IMG/VR virus record: IMGVR_UViG_3300035162_000478
Location: 1-22,880 of that record
Reading direction: 5' to 3' (one strand)
Origin: a virus
DNA: 22,880 bases
Shown: one piece after another, positions 1 to 7,818 of the stretch
Layout of the letters: the number at the start of each line of letters is the position of its first letter
Position numbering within the stretch: the stretch's first letter is position 1
Program-made: the position numbers and the translations under genes
The notes under the pieces: model-generated
Database searches by the model: none
Seen by the model: the letters and a program-made list of their open reading frames with translations, nothing else
Told to the model about the DNA's origin: nothing

Positions 1-50
1 CCCTCGTTGATACATTGCCCATACAGAAAGGTAAAAAGGAGATGACACTT

Positions 51-407
51 ATGATAGAAGATAGAATATTTTTAGACTTCAATCCAAATGATTACATCAT
101 TAGGTTGACACCTTTCTTAGATAAAAGGGGCGAATGGACAGGCGAGTTACTGGTGGGTACTGTTACTACAGATGAAAATGATATGTCAGATGAAGATCAC
201 TTCAACCTTATGGGAATAACTAAGATGGTATGTGCGTCACTACCAGCTATGGAAGAAGATGACTATGTTCGTGACAAACTTACTGCTATAATAGAAAGAG
301 TTGAAGACGAGCAAGAAGAAGAAGACGGTATACCAGACGCTACAGTAAACAGTGTAGAAGAGAATGTAATCAACGTAAACTTCAAACAACGAAGGGGTAA
401 GACATGA
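51..407 (+). CDS. Conserved acidic phage protein, unknown function
   Basis: This encodes 118 residues of unknown function. The frame stays open upstream to a TTG at 15, but I chose ATG 51 because AAGGAG lies at 36-41 with a 9-base spacing; ATG 42 is too close to that site. The protein has a conserved-looking core (residues about 1-60, with a GEWTGEL stretch), then a very acidic segment rich in E and D at about 83-90, and a basic tail ending near NFKQRRGKT. No signal peptide or membrane segment is visible. From memory, proteins of this layout (EWTGE core, acidic middle, short 'NVINVNF' tail) occur beside nucleotide-metabolism genes in marine phages, where they are also uncharacterised. Its stop overlaps the next start (ATGA), so the two are probably translationally coupled. 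Confidence 0.75.
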   Translation: MIEDRIFLDFNPNDYIIRLTPFLDKRGEWTGELLVGTVTTDENDMSDEDHFNLMGITKMVCASLPAMEEDDYVRDKLTAIIERVEDEQEEEDGIPDATVNSVEENVINVNFKQRRGKT

Positions 408-637
408 AAGCACTAGAGGATGATGACATGGTAAATTCACCAGCGCATTATAACTTTGCGGGTGTAGAATGTATTGATGCAATTCGTGCAGCTACAGGTG
501 AGGAAGGTTTCTCCTTCTATCTACAGGGTAACATTATGAAATATCTATGGCGGTTCAAGTATAAGAATGGCGTAGAAGATTTGAAGAAAGCACAGTGGTA
601 TCTCAACGTACTGATTGAGGATCAAGATGATAGTTAA
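404..637 (+). CDS. DUF3310 family protein (SaV-like)
   Basis: This 77-residue protein matches the small phage family DUF3310. The family pattern is clear: NSPAHYNFAGVECID near residues 11-25, then GNIMKYLWRFKYKNGVEDL around 42-60, and KAQWYLNVL near the end. Some members are labelled nucleotide kinases in databases, but the protein is too short for a kinase and has no P-loop, so I do not assign an enzyme. The start at 404 is preceded by GAAGGGG and overlaps the upstream stop by four bases. An internal ATG at 428, with AGAGGA upstream, is a possible alternative that would begin MVNSPAHY, which is also typical of the family. The gene sits in the same operon as nrdJ and mazG, so a role in nucleotide or DNA metabolism is plausible but inferred. 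Confidence 0.82.
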   Translation: MKALEDDDMVNSPAHYNFAGVECIDAIRAATGEEGFSFYLQGNIMKYLWRFKYKNGVEDLKKAQWYLNVLIEDQDDS

Positions 638-785
638 AGTATTCTTAACCCTTGACATAGACGAGAAGGAGTATCAAATGCCAGCAGACTATCTTATAAA
701 CGATGAGATAAGAGAAGCCCTACAAGAGTTTATATACGATGTAGATGGTATGACGATCCAATCAATTAAAACAATAGCGGAGTAG
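627..785 (+). CDS. Small conserved phage protein (52 aa)
   Basis: A short open frame fills the apparent gap between the DUF3310 gene and nrdJ. It starts at ATG 627, overlapping the upstream gene by 11 bases, and stops at TAG 783-785, six bases before the nrdJ start. The upstream GAGG gives a usable ribosome site. The product begins MIVKVFLTLDIDEKEY and ends in a DGMTIQSIKTIAE stretch, with an acidic middle (NDEIREALQEFIYD). The pattern of a beta strand, an acidic helix and a final beta strand looks like a real small alpha/beta fold, and the frame exactly fills the intergenic space. I recall similar 50-55-residue proteins in marine phages, none with a known role. The alternative, an empty leader, is less likely given the codon use and exact fit. 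Confidence 0.68.
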   Translation: MIVKVFLTLDIDEKEYQMPADYLINDEIREALQEFIYDVDGMTIQSIKTIAE

Positions 786-791
786 ACACAT

Positions 792-2696
792 ATGAATAAC
801 TTTTTACCAACAGATTACCAAGCCTTCATACATACTTCACGGTATGCACGTTGGTTAGACAACGAGGGACGCAGGGAGTCATGGACAGAGACAGTAGGGC
901 GATACATAGATAACGTAGTACGTAAGGTAGCATCTGTATCTACTGTGCAAGTAAGTAAGATTGAGGAAGCTATCCTTAGCTTAGACGTTATGCCATCTAT
1001 GAGGGCAATGATGTCGGCTGGCCCTGCATTAGATCGTGACAACACCGCAGGGTTCAACTGTAGTTACTTACCAGTAGATGATCCTAAGTCATTCGATGAG
1101 GCTATGTACATCCTTCTGTGTGGCACTGGGGTAGGCTTCAGTGTTGAGCGTCAGTTCATTAGTAAGCTACCAGAAGTACCTGAGTTGTACATTAGTGAGA
1201 CAACTGTAGTAGTTAAGGATAGCAAAGAAGGTTGGGCTAAGGCACTACGTCAGGTACTAGCGTTACTGTGGGCAGGTGAGATACCTAAGTGGGATGTAAG
1301 TCAAGTACGCCCAGCGGGTGCAAGGCTCAAGACATTCGGAGGTAGAGCTAGTGGCCCTGCACCTTTGGTTGAGTTGTTTCACTTTGCTGTGTCAACATTC
1401 AGGGCAGCACAAGGACGTTCACTGTCAAGTATGGAGTGTCACGATCTTATGTGCTTCATTGGTCAGATCGTAGTTGTCGGTGGGGTACGCCGTAGTGCTA
1501 TGATTTCATTGAGTAATCTTAGTGATGATCGTATGCGTCACGCTAAGTCAGGTCAGTGGTGGGAAGCTGCAGGACACCGTGCGTTAGCTAACAACTCAGT
1601 ATGTTACACAGAGAAGCCAGACATGGAAACATTCATGCGTGAGTGGATTTCTTTAGTGGAAAGTAAGTCAGGTGAGCGTGGCATCTTCAATCGTCAGGCA
1701 TCTAAGAAGCAGGCAGCTAAGAATGGTAGGCGTGATCCTAACTATGAGTTCGGGACTAACCCTTGCAGTGAGATAATTTTACGCCCGTATCAGTTTTGTA
1801 ACTTAACAGAGGTAGTTGTACGAGCAACAGATGATATTGATTCTTTAGCAGAGAAGGTACGTATGGCTACCATCCTTGGTACTATACAGTCTAGCTTTAC
1901 AAAGTTTCCATACCTACGTAAGATATGGGCTAAGAATACAGATGAAGAACGTCTGTTGGGTGTGTCACTTACAGGCTTGATGGACAATCCATTGATGACA
2001 TTGAAGAACAAAGGACTAGGAGAAACACTTGAACATCTTAAAAGCATTGCTGTTGATACTAATCGTGAGTACGCTGGGCTACTTAATATACCTGTATCTA
2101 CAGCTATTACTTGCGTTAAGCCTTCCGGAACGGTTTCACAACTCGTTGACAGTGCCTCTGGGATACACGCCAGACACAGTAACCACTACATCAGAACCGT
2201 TAGAGGAGACAACAAAGACGGACTAACACAGTTTATGAAAGACCAAGGCGTCCCACATGAGCAATGTGTTATGAAGCCTGACACCACTACAGTGTTTAGC
2301 TTTCCTATCAAGTCACCTAAGAACTCAGTGACACGTAATGACATGACTGCAGTTGAACAACTTGAGACATGGTTAGTGTACCAACGTCACTGGTGTGAGC
2401 ATAAGCCAAGTATCACATGTACTGTGCGTGATGAGGAGTGGATGGAAGTAGGAGCATTTGTTTACAAACACTTTGATGAGATGTCAGGTGTGTCTTTTCT
2501 ACCACACTCTGACCATAGTTATCAGCAAGCACCCTACCAAGAGGTAGACAAGGATGCATACAATGTGTTATTAAAGACTATGCCTAAGACAATTGATTGG
2601 GCTGGGCTGTCTGAGCACGAGAAAGACGATAACACCAATGCAATGCAGACATTAGCATGTAGTGGTGACTCATGTGAGATTGTAGACATCTCATAA
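792..2696 (+). CDS. nrdJ: Adenosylcobalamin-dependent (class II) ribonucleotide reductase, monomeric type
   Basis: This 634-residue enzyme would reduce ribonucleoside triphosphates to deoxy forms for phage DNA synthesis, using adenosylcobalamin to make a thiyl radical. It resembles the monomeric Lactobacillus leichmannii enzyme. Visible catalytic elements are C90 (FNCSY) and C336 (QFCNLTE) as the reducing pair, the NPCSE motif with N323, radical C325 and E327, and a C-terminal CSGDSC with C623 and C628 as the redox shuttle. The 11-residue step C325-C336 equals C408-C419 of the L. leichmannii protein, and the CxxxxC tail matches C731/C736. Other landmarks are GTGVGFSV (111-118), GGVRRSAM (230-237) and a KPSGTVSQL segment. 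It is about 100 residues shorter than the bacterial enzyme (739), as phage forms often are. No intein is seen. GGAG at 779-782 precedes the start by nine bases. The host must supply or import B12. Confidence 0.95.
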   Translation: MNNFLPTDYQAFIHTSRYARWLDNEGRRESWTETVGRYIDNVVRKVASVSTVQVSKIEEAILSLDVMPSMRAMMSAGPALDRDNTAGFNCSYLPVDDPKSFDEAMYILLCGTGVGFSVERQFISKLPEVPELYISETTVVVKDSKEGWAKALRQVLALLWAGEIPKWDVSQVRPAGARLKTFGGRASGPAPLVELFHFAVSTFRAAQGRSLSSMECHDLMCFIGQIVVVGGVRRSAMISLSNLSDDRMRHAKSGQWWEAAGHRALANNSVCYTEKPDMETFMREWISLVESKSGERGIFNRQASKKQAAKNGRRDPNYEFGTNPCSEIILRPYQFCNLTEVVVRATDDIDSLAEKVRMATILGTIQSSFTKFPYLRKIWAKNTDEERLLGVSLTGLMDNPLMTLKNKGLGETLEHLKSIAVDTNREYAGLLNIPVSTAITCVKPSGTVSQLVDSASGIHARHSNHYIRTVRGDNKDGLTQFMKDQGVPHEQCVMKPDTTTVFSFPIKSPKNSVTRNDMTAVEQLETWLVYQRHWCEHKPSITCTVRDEEWMEVGAFVYKHFDEMSGVSFLPHSDHSYQQAPYQEVDKDAYNVLLKTMPKTIDWAGLSEHEKDDNTNAMQTLACSGDSCEIVDIS

Positions 2697-2731
2697 TACA
2701 TATGTCGCAGTAAACAAGGGAGAATACAAAC

Positions 2732-2932
2732 ATGACTAAAGTAACACTAGACGAAACTGAGTACGATACAGACGACTTTACTGATCTGCAAAAGAATATG
2801 TTGTCAGAAATTAACTACAATAATAATTTGCAGACTCAACTAAGTTATACATTACAAAGTGTACGAACATCAGCAGACATCTTACTAACAAAACTCAAGG
2901 ATAACTTAACACCTAAAACAGAATCGGAGTAG
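2732..2932 (+). CDS. Small phage protein, DUF6447-like
   Basis: This encodes 66 residues. It begins MTKVTLDETEYDTDDFTD, followed by a long helix-forming stretch (about residues 17-58) rich in Q, N, L and K. The layout 'VT(I/L)D..EY...D(L/F)' followed by one helix is what I remember for DUF6447, a small phage family of unknown function. The match is by eye, and the middle differs from the usual form. GGGAG lies about ten bases before the ATG. It sits between nrdJ and a nuclease-like gene, with only six bases before the next start, so it belongs to the same operon. No cysteine, membrane segment or catalytic motif is visible. Confidence 0.6.
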   Translation: MTKVTLDETEYDTDDFTDLQKNMLSEINYNNNLQTQLSYTLQSVRTSADILLTKLKDNLTPKTESE

Positions 2933-2938
2933 TACAAC

Positions 2939-3379
2939 ATGGCAGCATACAGAAAACCATTCTCAAGTAATCTTTATAGCAAGTACGATGACGTAGCTAA
3001 GAAAGCACTCATCAGTCACTTAGTCAAAGAGGGACACGAACTATTAGATAGCACTGAGTCGTATGACGCAGACCTTATAACACAAAAGGACAGTGTTACT
3101 TACTACAGTGAAGCGGAAGTAAAAACAGCATGGAGTGGTGATTGGCCTTCTCACTGGGCAGAGATACGAATACCAGAACGTAAGAAGCGTCTACTAGGTA
3201 AGCATCACAGTAACCTAAAGTTTTACATCTTTAGTGGTGATCTATCTAAGGCGTGGTGTATTGACAGTTCTCTATTAACAGAAGATAAACTAAAGGAAGC
3301 AACGGGGCGAAACATAACTAACGGGGAACAGTTCTATCATGTACCCTACAAAGAAGCGCAACTTATTAACGTAGCATAA
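2939..3379 (+). CDS. Putative PD-(D/E)XK-like nuclease-fold protein
   Basis: This 146-residue protein has no family I can name with certainty. It starts with a helical region (16-34), followed by a strand-rich part containing D45 (YDADLI), then a SEAEVK motif with E60 and K62. The D-x14-E-x-K arrangement, flanked by hydrophobic strands and followed by IRIPERKKRLL and a LKFYIFSGD strand, is the classical PD-(D/E)XK nuclease signature. This suggests a small phage endonuclease or resolvase-like protein that acts on host or phage DNA. GGAG about ten bases before the ATG supports the start. It lies in the nucleotide-metabolism operon, where host-DNA degradation for nucleotide scavenging would fit beside nrdJ and mazG. 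The functional call rests only on the motif and the predicted strand order. A non-catalytic protein of the same fold is possible. Confidence 0.5.
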   Translation: MAAYRKPFSSNLYSKYDDVAKKALISHLVKEGHELLDSTESYDADLITQKDSVTYYSEAEVKTAWSGDWPSHWAEIRIPERKKRLLGKHHSNLKFYIFSGDLSKAWCIDSSLLTEDKLKEATGRNITNGEQFYHVPYKEAQLINVA

Positions 3380-3391
3380 GGAGATCATCTT

Positions 3392-3643
3392 ATGATAAAG
3401 AAGACTAGAGAGTCACGTGGTTTGGGTAAGTACGATGCACCCTTAAAGGTTCAGTACAACATGGGCTATGATGGCTTTAGATACAATCGTACTGTCAATC
3501 CATTCCATGCAGATACGATGCAGTATCGTGAGTGGAGTAGGGGATTTGATAAAGCCTATTTCGATAACTTGAAACGGGTAAAAGATAATGAAGCTAGAGC
3601 AAGAAGTAGAGCAGTTCCTCAAGGAGAAGTACAACATGTCTGA
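3392..3643 (+). CDS. RMF/CrpP-like small protein (possible ribosome modulation factor homologue)
   Basis: This encodes 83 residues, with AAGGAG ten bases upstream of the ATG. The central part (about 24-58) reads MGYDGFRYN, then NPFHADTM, then REWSRGFDKAY. This follows the outline of E. coli ribosome modulation factor, which has RGYQAG, CPY and QWLGGWREA at similar spacing: G25-Y26, N36-P37-F38, W48 and G51 align with conserved RMF positions. RMF binds 30S ribosomes and promotes 100S dimers in resting cells. Short RMF-like or CrpP-like proteins are known in phages and plasmids, but their roles are mostly untested. The N-terminal 20 and C-terminal 23 residues are basic extensions, suitable for RNA or nucleic-acid binding. 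It overlaps the mazG start by eight bases. The family call is by eye and moderate; ribosome binding is inference. Confidence 0.5.
   Translation: MIKKTRESRGLGKYDAPLKVQYNMGYDGFRYNRTVNPFHADTMQYREWSRGFDKAYFDNLKRVKDNEARARSRAVPQGEVQHV
3621..3626 (+). promoter_or_regulatory. Ribosome binding site deciding the mazG start
   Basis: AAGGAG lies nine bases before ATG 3636. It supports this start over the longer frame that opens at ATG 3588, which would overlap the RMF-like gene by 56 bases and has no comparable site. Confidence 0.75.
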
Positions 3644-3965
3644 TTTTAATGCGTATCAACGAATGGCAGCAAAGACTGCTATCTATCCTGACGAACACCG
3701 CATCATGTATCCCGCACTGGGACTAGCAGGTGAGGCAGGTGAGGTAGCAAACAAGGTTAAGAAACTCATACGTGATGGGCCTGAAGGTAGACCAGATGAT
3801 TGGCGAGAACAAATTTCTAGTGAGATAGGAGATGTGTTGTGGTACTGTGCTGCACTAGCAACTGATCTCAACTTGACACTAGGTATGATAGCTGCAATGA
3901 ATGAGAAGAAGTTATCTGCACGAAAAGAAGCAGGAACAATAGGCGGTAGTGGAGACACACGTTAG
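3636..3965 (+). CDS. mazG: MazG-like nucleotide pyrophosphohydrolase
   Basis: This 109-residue protein carries the MazG fold signature. An EAGEV motif (E-x-x-E, about residues 33-36) in a helix after GLAG is followed by a loop and EIGDVLWY (E-x-x-D, about 65-68). These acidic residues bind Mg2+ and the triphosphate. The family hydrolyses nucleoside triphosphates to monophosphate and pyrophosphate. In marine phages MazG has been proposed to adjust nucleotide pools or the stringent response, and the substrate cannot be read from sequence. The single-domain length is normal for the phage form. The start at 3636 is set by the AAGGAG at 3621; the upstream ATG 3588 would add 16 charged residues with no family match. 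It is the last gene of the rightward operon and ends 30 bases before a strong terminator. Confidence 0.88.
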   Translation: MSDFNAYQRMAAKTAIYPDEHRIMYPALGLAGEAGEVANKVKKLIRDGPEGRPDDWREQISSEIGDVLWYCAALATDLNLTLGMIAAMNEKKLSARKEAGTIGGSGDTR

Positions 3966-3990
3966 TCAAACGAAGTTAACGATAGACAAA

Positions 3991-4020
3991 AAAAGAGGGG
4001 GCTGTTAAGGCCCCCTTTTC
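3991..4020. terminator. Bidirectional rho-independent terminator between convergent operons
   Basis: AGGGGGC at 3996-4002 pairs with GCCCCCT at 4010-4016 around the loop TGTTAAG. An A-run (3988-3994) lies on the left and TTTTCTT on the right, so both RNAs end in a GC stem followed by a U-tract. The site sits between the stops of mazG (3965) and the 1265-residue virion gene (4021), which converge here. Confidence 0.92.
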
Positions 4021-7000
4021 TTATCTCTTTAATGGTGCTGCTGTATTCTGACCGTAGTAAACTAAATCATCTACGTCATCTATACTGCTCATACGTGGTG
4101 GCCTATCATTATTCCTTATAAATTCAACACGTGCTGCCCTTGAGCTAGTATCTGTTAGTGCTTTGTACTTCCTAAGAATTAAAGCAAGTTCAGTAAGTTC
4201 TCCATCAGCTTCTTTACTTATATTAGACTTAAATGTTTTGAACTCATCAACAATATACTGCCTTGCTATAGTCTGATATACAGCCTTTTCTGAAGTATAC
4301 TCCTTTTGTAATGCGGGGCTAGTCCTCCAATCCTTTGCAACCTCGTTGGCCTCTTCTTTAGCACTCAATACTATTTCAGATAACGCTTCTCCCAATTCTT
4401 TATTTACATAATTTCTAGCTGGCTTCTCTACTTTTTTGCTGCCTAAAGAATATGTAGGATCAGTCCATCCTATTTCTTTTAAGAACTCAATATCTTCTGA
4501 GTCACTTTCATAATAGTTTAAACCAAAGAATAACTTCATCCCTTGATTTACTCTTTTTGGATTTACCTTTGCTATTGTTTCTCTTTCCTCTAGTGCATTT
4601 GTTACAGATGGGGCTAGAAATAATTCATTTTGATTAAATGACCGTACAAACGCTGGCTCCATTTGATTAGTTAAATCAGAAGTGTCATACAAACTTGCGT
4701 GATCCTTCATTTCTGCATCACGTATTCCCATAGCACGTTGAGCAGTTATAATCTGTGTCATTGGTACAAGGAATGATGCAGCGTATTGACCCATAAATCT
4801 ACCAAATATTTTTTCAAAACTTGCGGTATTTTCTATATCTTGCTCTCGCATACCATTTAGGAAGTTAGCTATTTCATCAATAAATATATTTGTGGAACCT
4901 GCACGTGATTGCATACCAACAAAAGTTTCTAATACTTCTCCCGATTCCATACCTTGCCAAGAGCCAATAGTACCTGTGTTCCCTGTACCATCTCCAGCTA
5001 TATATTCAGTTAATTTTGGTAGGCCAAGTAAGGCGTCTGGGTCTGCGTTACGTAGGTACTCTGCTATCCAGTTTATCTGGCGCATTGGGTACTGAGCAGT
5101 TACATCCAAATCTTGTGTGGTTACTTCTCCCCCTTCTCCTTCTGAGGTAAGGGTCATTCTCTTGTGATCTGACGACATGTTTTCAGTGTTACGTAAATTG
5201 TATACGGCTGCTATACTAGCCCAGCCTACAAGGTTCTTTGTAATCTGATCTCTGTCCCTAACATTAAGAGAACCAGCTTCTTTACGTACTTGATCTTTAG
5301 TTTTTTTATATTTTTTACTAAACTGTACGGGAGTTAATTTACTAAAATCACTTCTCATTTTTTCTGGTATGTTATTACCACCACTCTTTAATAAAATTTT
5401 TCTTAATGGTACTTGAAATGCACCTGTAGTATGGTCACCCATCCACTCAAGGCTAGTAGACACAAATCTAGGGAAGGGTATAAACATTGTACCCACACCA
5501 GACTTAACGATAAGGTTACTTGCACCCTCTAGCAATTTATTATTTGGTGTGCCAGCAAAGGTCAAGTCCATTGCTTTCTTTGTGGAGTCCTCTACTAAAG
5601 TTAAAAATGAGGGCGCACCATCAGGTCTAATAGAAGATGTATCATTAATTATTTCTTGTATTCTGCCATCTTTTATAAGCTGCTGTAAATCTTGTCCATA
5701 TTCTAACTGAACTCTTCGTTCTAGTTCAGCTACAAAAGTTCCCCTACGCATAACATGATCTTGCCACCTGTTAGGTACGTTTAAAAATTGTACACCGTCC
5801 TCTAGCTTACTCATAGCACCATCAAGAATTTTGCCCGGTCTAGTAAGTGCCTGACCCCTACCAAGATTTTGTTGTATCTCACCAATGCCATCAAACATTT
5901 TTTTGTATTGACCAGATAACTCAGGGTATTTTAAGATGTAGTCTGTCATTGCTTTAGAATACTCTTGATCTTTAAATATATATACTAAATTACTGAAAGA
6001 CCCTTTCCATGTAGCTTTCTTTCCCAAGGCAGCAACACCGGAATACACAGCACCAGCAGCATTGTCGCTACTTCTTCCCGCTATTAACATGGCATCTGCA
6101 AGATTAGCAAGAGATGCCATAGGCTGTATTATACCCGCCGTAGTTATGTTTCTTGCAGTAGTGGCCCAAGAGGATACAAGTATACCCCGCCTAAGACCTT
6201 CTACTCGTACAACTGTAGTATTCCAAAGGCTTCGTATGCTTTGTTCGGTAGCCAATTTTTGGTTTTCTCTCATATCAGTTAATGACTTTGGTCTTACACG
6301 GCCTATCTGACCTAGTTTTCCAAGAAGTCTACCTGCTTCTGATCCAGAACCTACTACACCCAGTATGTACTCTTCGTATGACATGCCGTGTTTATTTAAC
6401 AGATCAAGAAGCTCATCACTTGCTAGTAAATCTTGGTCAACGGTTAACTCAAAAAGATTATCTATTAATGTTGTACCTTTTTTTCTTTTAAAAGAATCCG
6501 GTTTTGCTTTTTTTAATGAAGCCGCAATTGCTATGAGGGCATCTAATTTTTCTGGCTTTAGAATAGGTATAGCTATATTGTCTACGCCCATTGACAAGTC
6601 TTCTAAATATAGCTCGTCTACATTTTGACCTGTCCTATTTGTTATTTCTTCTGTCCTATAGGCATCCGTTATAACCATAGAACCTTGATCTCTGGTTTTC
6701 TCAGGATCAATTGTAAATAGGCCAGTTTTTTCATCTTGTTTAGATATAGAAATAGATGGCTTGCCTGCAGACTTTCTTATCTCATTTATTCTAGCTTCAT
6801 ATTCTATAATATAATCAGAACGTAGTTTTGCATTAGCATCTGCGGTTACTTTATTAGCAGCATTAATTTTATCGTATATCTCTGCTTCATTTCTCATTGC
6901 TAACTGTACAGTATCATAACCTTTTTGTTTACCTCTACCTGCATATTTCCATGCATTTGTTACGCCTTTAGCCACTGGTTTTAACACTGCTCTTGCTGCT

Positions 7001-7818
7001 GTAATTTCAACAGCAATCATGGCTAGATTTCCAGATGCAGCCCAGTACCTACCTTCATTTAATGCCTCTTGAAAATTAGCGTAGTGTATAGGTACTTCAA
7101 GAAAGGAAGTTGCAGGATTTATCATTTCGTCTGCCAGAACTAATGCATTTATTTCGGATAGTGTGAATGGCCCGTCTAGTAACTGATCTGTAATACCGCT
7201 AGTAATCATGTTCTTTGTATTTAATCTGGCAATCACACGATCTCTTGCTGTCTCAGCCCACTCCTGAGTTTCCTCTAACCTTTCCTGACCAATCTGTTTT
7301 GGTTCAGCAAAGTTAGATTCAAATGTTGCTAAGGCATCTGCTCCTCTTTCAGCAGCCATTTCTCTAGCTTGCTGTACAGTTAAACCACGGCGGCCTAACT
7401 CTTCTATTCTAAATTTTAGGTCTTCTGCATGAGACTCTGCTACAAGATTAGCGTACTCAGATTCTTGTACATTAGCAGCTATTAAATCTCTTTGTTCTTC
7501 AAACTTTCTCTGTATCCTAGCGTCTATTTCTTCACTAAGGTTAGGATTTTGAACAGGTATATTAAGTAGAATTGCTGCAGCGGTCTGCTGGTTAACATCT
7601 AATTTATTAGGTACAAATTCTTCTGTTACATCTAGCTTGTCTGTTTCCCAAGCGGGAGCGTCATCAGTATCATCTACTTCAAAAGAAGGTACAGAATCTG
7701 TACTAACTAACCCTACATTGGGAGTTGTACTAGCGGCAGGCACAGTACTTATTGTTGTTGTAGTTTCTTCATCATCGTCTATTTCAAAAGAAGGTACTGC
7801 AAAACTTTGCTCCGCCAT
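4021..7818 (-). CDS. Very large internal virion (DNA ejection) protein
   Basis: This 1265-residue protein is the largest and last gene of the leftward block. By position (end of the late operon, after two other helical virion proteins) and by composition it resembles the large internal/ejection proteins of podoviruses, which leave the capsid with the DNA and cross the cell envelope. The N-terminus (1-75) is acidic and probably unstructured, with VPSFE(I/V)DD at 8-15 and 43-50. Residues about 95-200 are charged helix. A more hydrophobic helical stretch follows (about 256-290), with others around the ILVSSWATTARNITTAG and FIPFPRFVSTSLEW segments. I see no lysozyme, transglycosylase or peptidase motif. 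T7 gp16, a functional counterpart, carries a transglycosylase domain, so its absence here is notable. The start overlaps the upstream stop as TAATG. The role is inferred from context. Confidence 0.75.
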   Translation of the reverse strand: MAEQSFAVPSFEIDDDEETTTTISTVPAASTTPNVGLVSTDSVPSFEVDDTDDAPAWETDKLDVTEEFVPNKLDVNQQTAAAILLNIPVQNPNLSEEIDARIQRKFEEQRDLIAANVQESEYANLVAESHAEDLKFRIEELGRRGLTVQQAREMAAERGADALATFESNFAEPKQIGQERLEETQEWAETARDRVIARLNTKNMITSGITDQLLDGPFTLSEINALVLADEMINPATSFLEVPIHYANFQEALNEGRYWAASGNLAMIAVEITAARAVLKPVAKGVTNAWKYAGRGKQKGYDTVQLAMRNEAEIYDKINAANKVTADANAKLRSDYIIEYEARINEIRKSAGKPSISISKQDEKTGLFTIDPEKTRDQGSMVITDAYRTEEITNRTGQNVDELYLEDLSMGVDNIAIPILKPEKLDALIAIAASLKKAKPDSFKRKKGTTLIDNLFELTVDQDLLASDELLDLLNKHGMSYEEYILGVVGSGSEAGRLLGKLGQIGRVRPKSLTDMRENQKLATEQSIRSLWNTTVVRVEGLRRGILVSSWATTARNITTAGIIQPMASLANLADAMLIAGRSSDNAAGAVYSGVAALGKKATWKGSFSNLVYIFKDQEYSKAMTDYILKYPELSGQYKKMFDGIGEIQQNLGRGQALTRPGKILDGAMSKLEDGVQFLNVPNRWQDHVMRRGTFVAELERRVQLEYGQDLQQLIKDGRIQEIINDTSSIRPDGAPSFLTLVEDSTKKAMDLTFAGTPNNKLLEGASNLIVKSGVGTMFIPFPRFVSTSLEWMGDHTTGAFQVPLRKILLKSGGNNIPEKMRSDFSKLTPVQFSKKYKKTKDQVRKEAGSLNVRDRDQITKNLVGWASIAAVYNLRNTENMSSDHKRMTLTSEGEGGEVTTQDLDVTAQYPMRQINWIAEYLRNADPDALLGLPKLTEYIAGDGTGNTGTIGSWQGMESGEVLETFVGMQSRAGSTNIFIDEIANFLNGMREQDIENTASFEKIFGRFMGQYAASFLVPMTQIITAQRAMGIRDAEMKDHASLYDTSDLTNQMEPAFVRSFNQNELFLAPSVTNALEERETIAKVNPKRVNQGMKLFFGLNYYESDSEDIEFLKEIGWTDPTYSLGSKKVEKPARNYVNKELGEALSEIVLSAKEEANEVAKDWRTSPALQKEYTSEKAVYQTIARQYIVDEFKTFKSNISKEADGELTELALILRKYKALTDTSSRAARVEFIRNNDRPPRMSSIDDVDDLVYYGQNTAAPLKR

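Noticed and set aside
652-680. TTGACA at 652-657 as a promoter
   Set aside because: It lies inside the 52-residue gene, and the best -10 candidate (TATCAA) is only 14 bases away and poor.
792-2696. Intein or intron in nrdJ
   Set aside because: The reading frame is continuous and the spacing of all catalytic residues is normal.
3588-3635. Longer start for mazG at ATG 3588
   Set aside because: It has no good ribosome site, would overlap the RMF-like gene by 56 bases, and adds residues outside the family pattern.
4021-7818. Lysozyme or transglycosylase domain in the 1265-residue ejection protein
   Set aside because: I looked because T7 gp16 has one, but saw no convincing catalytic motif.
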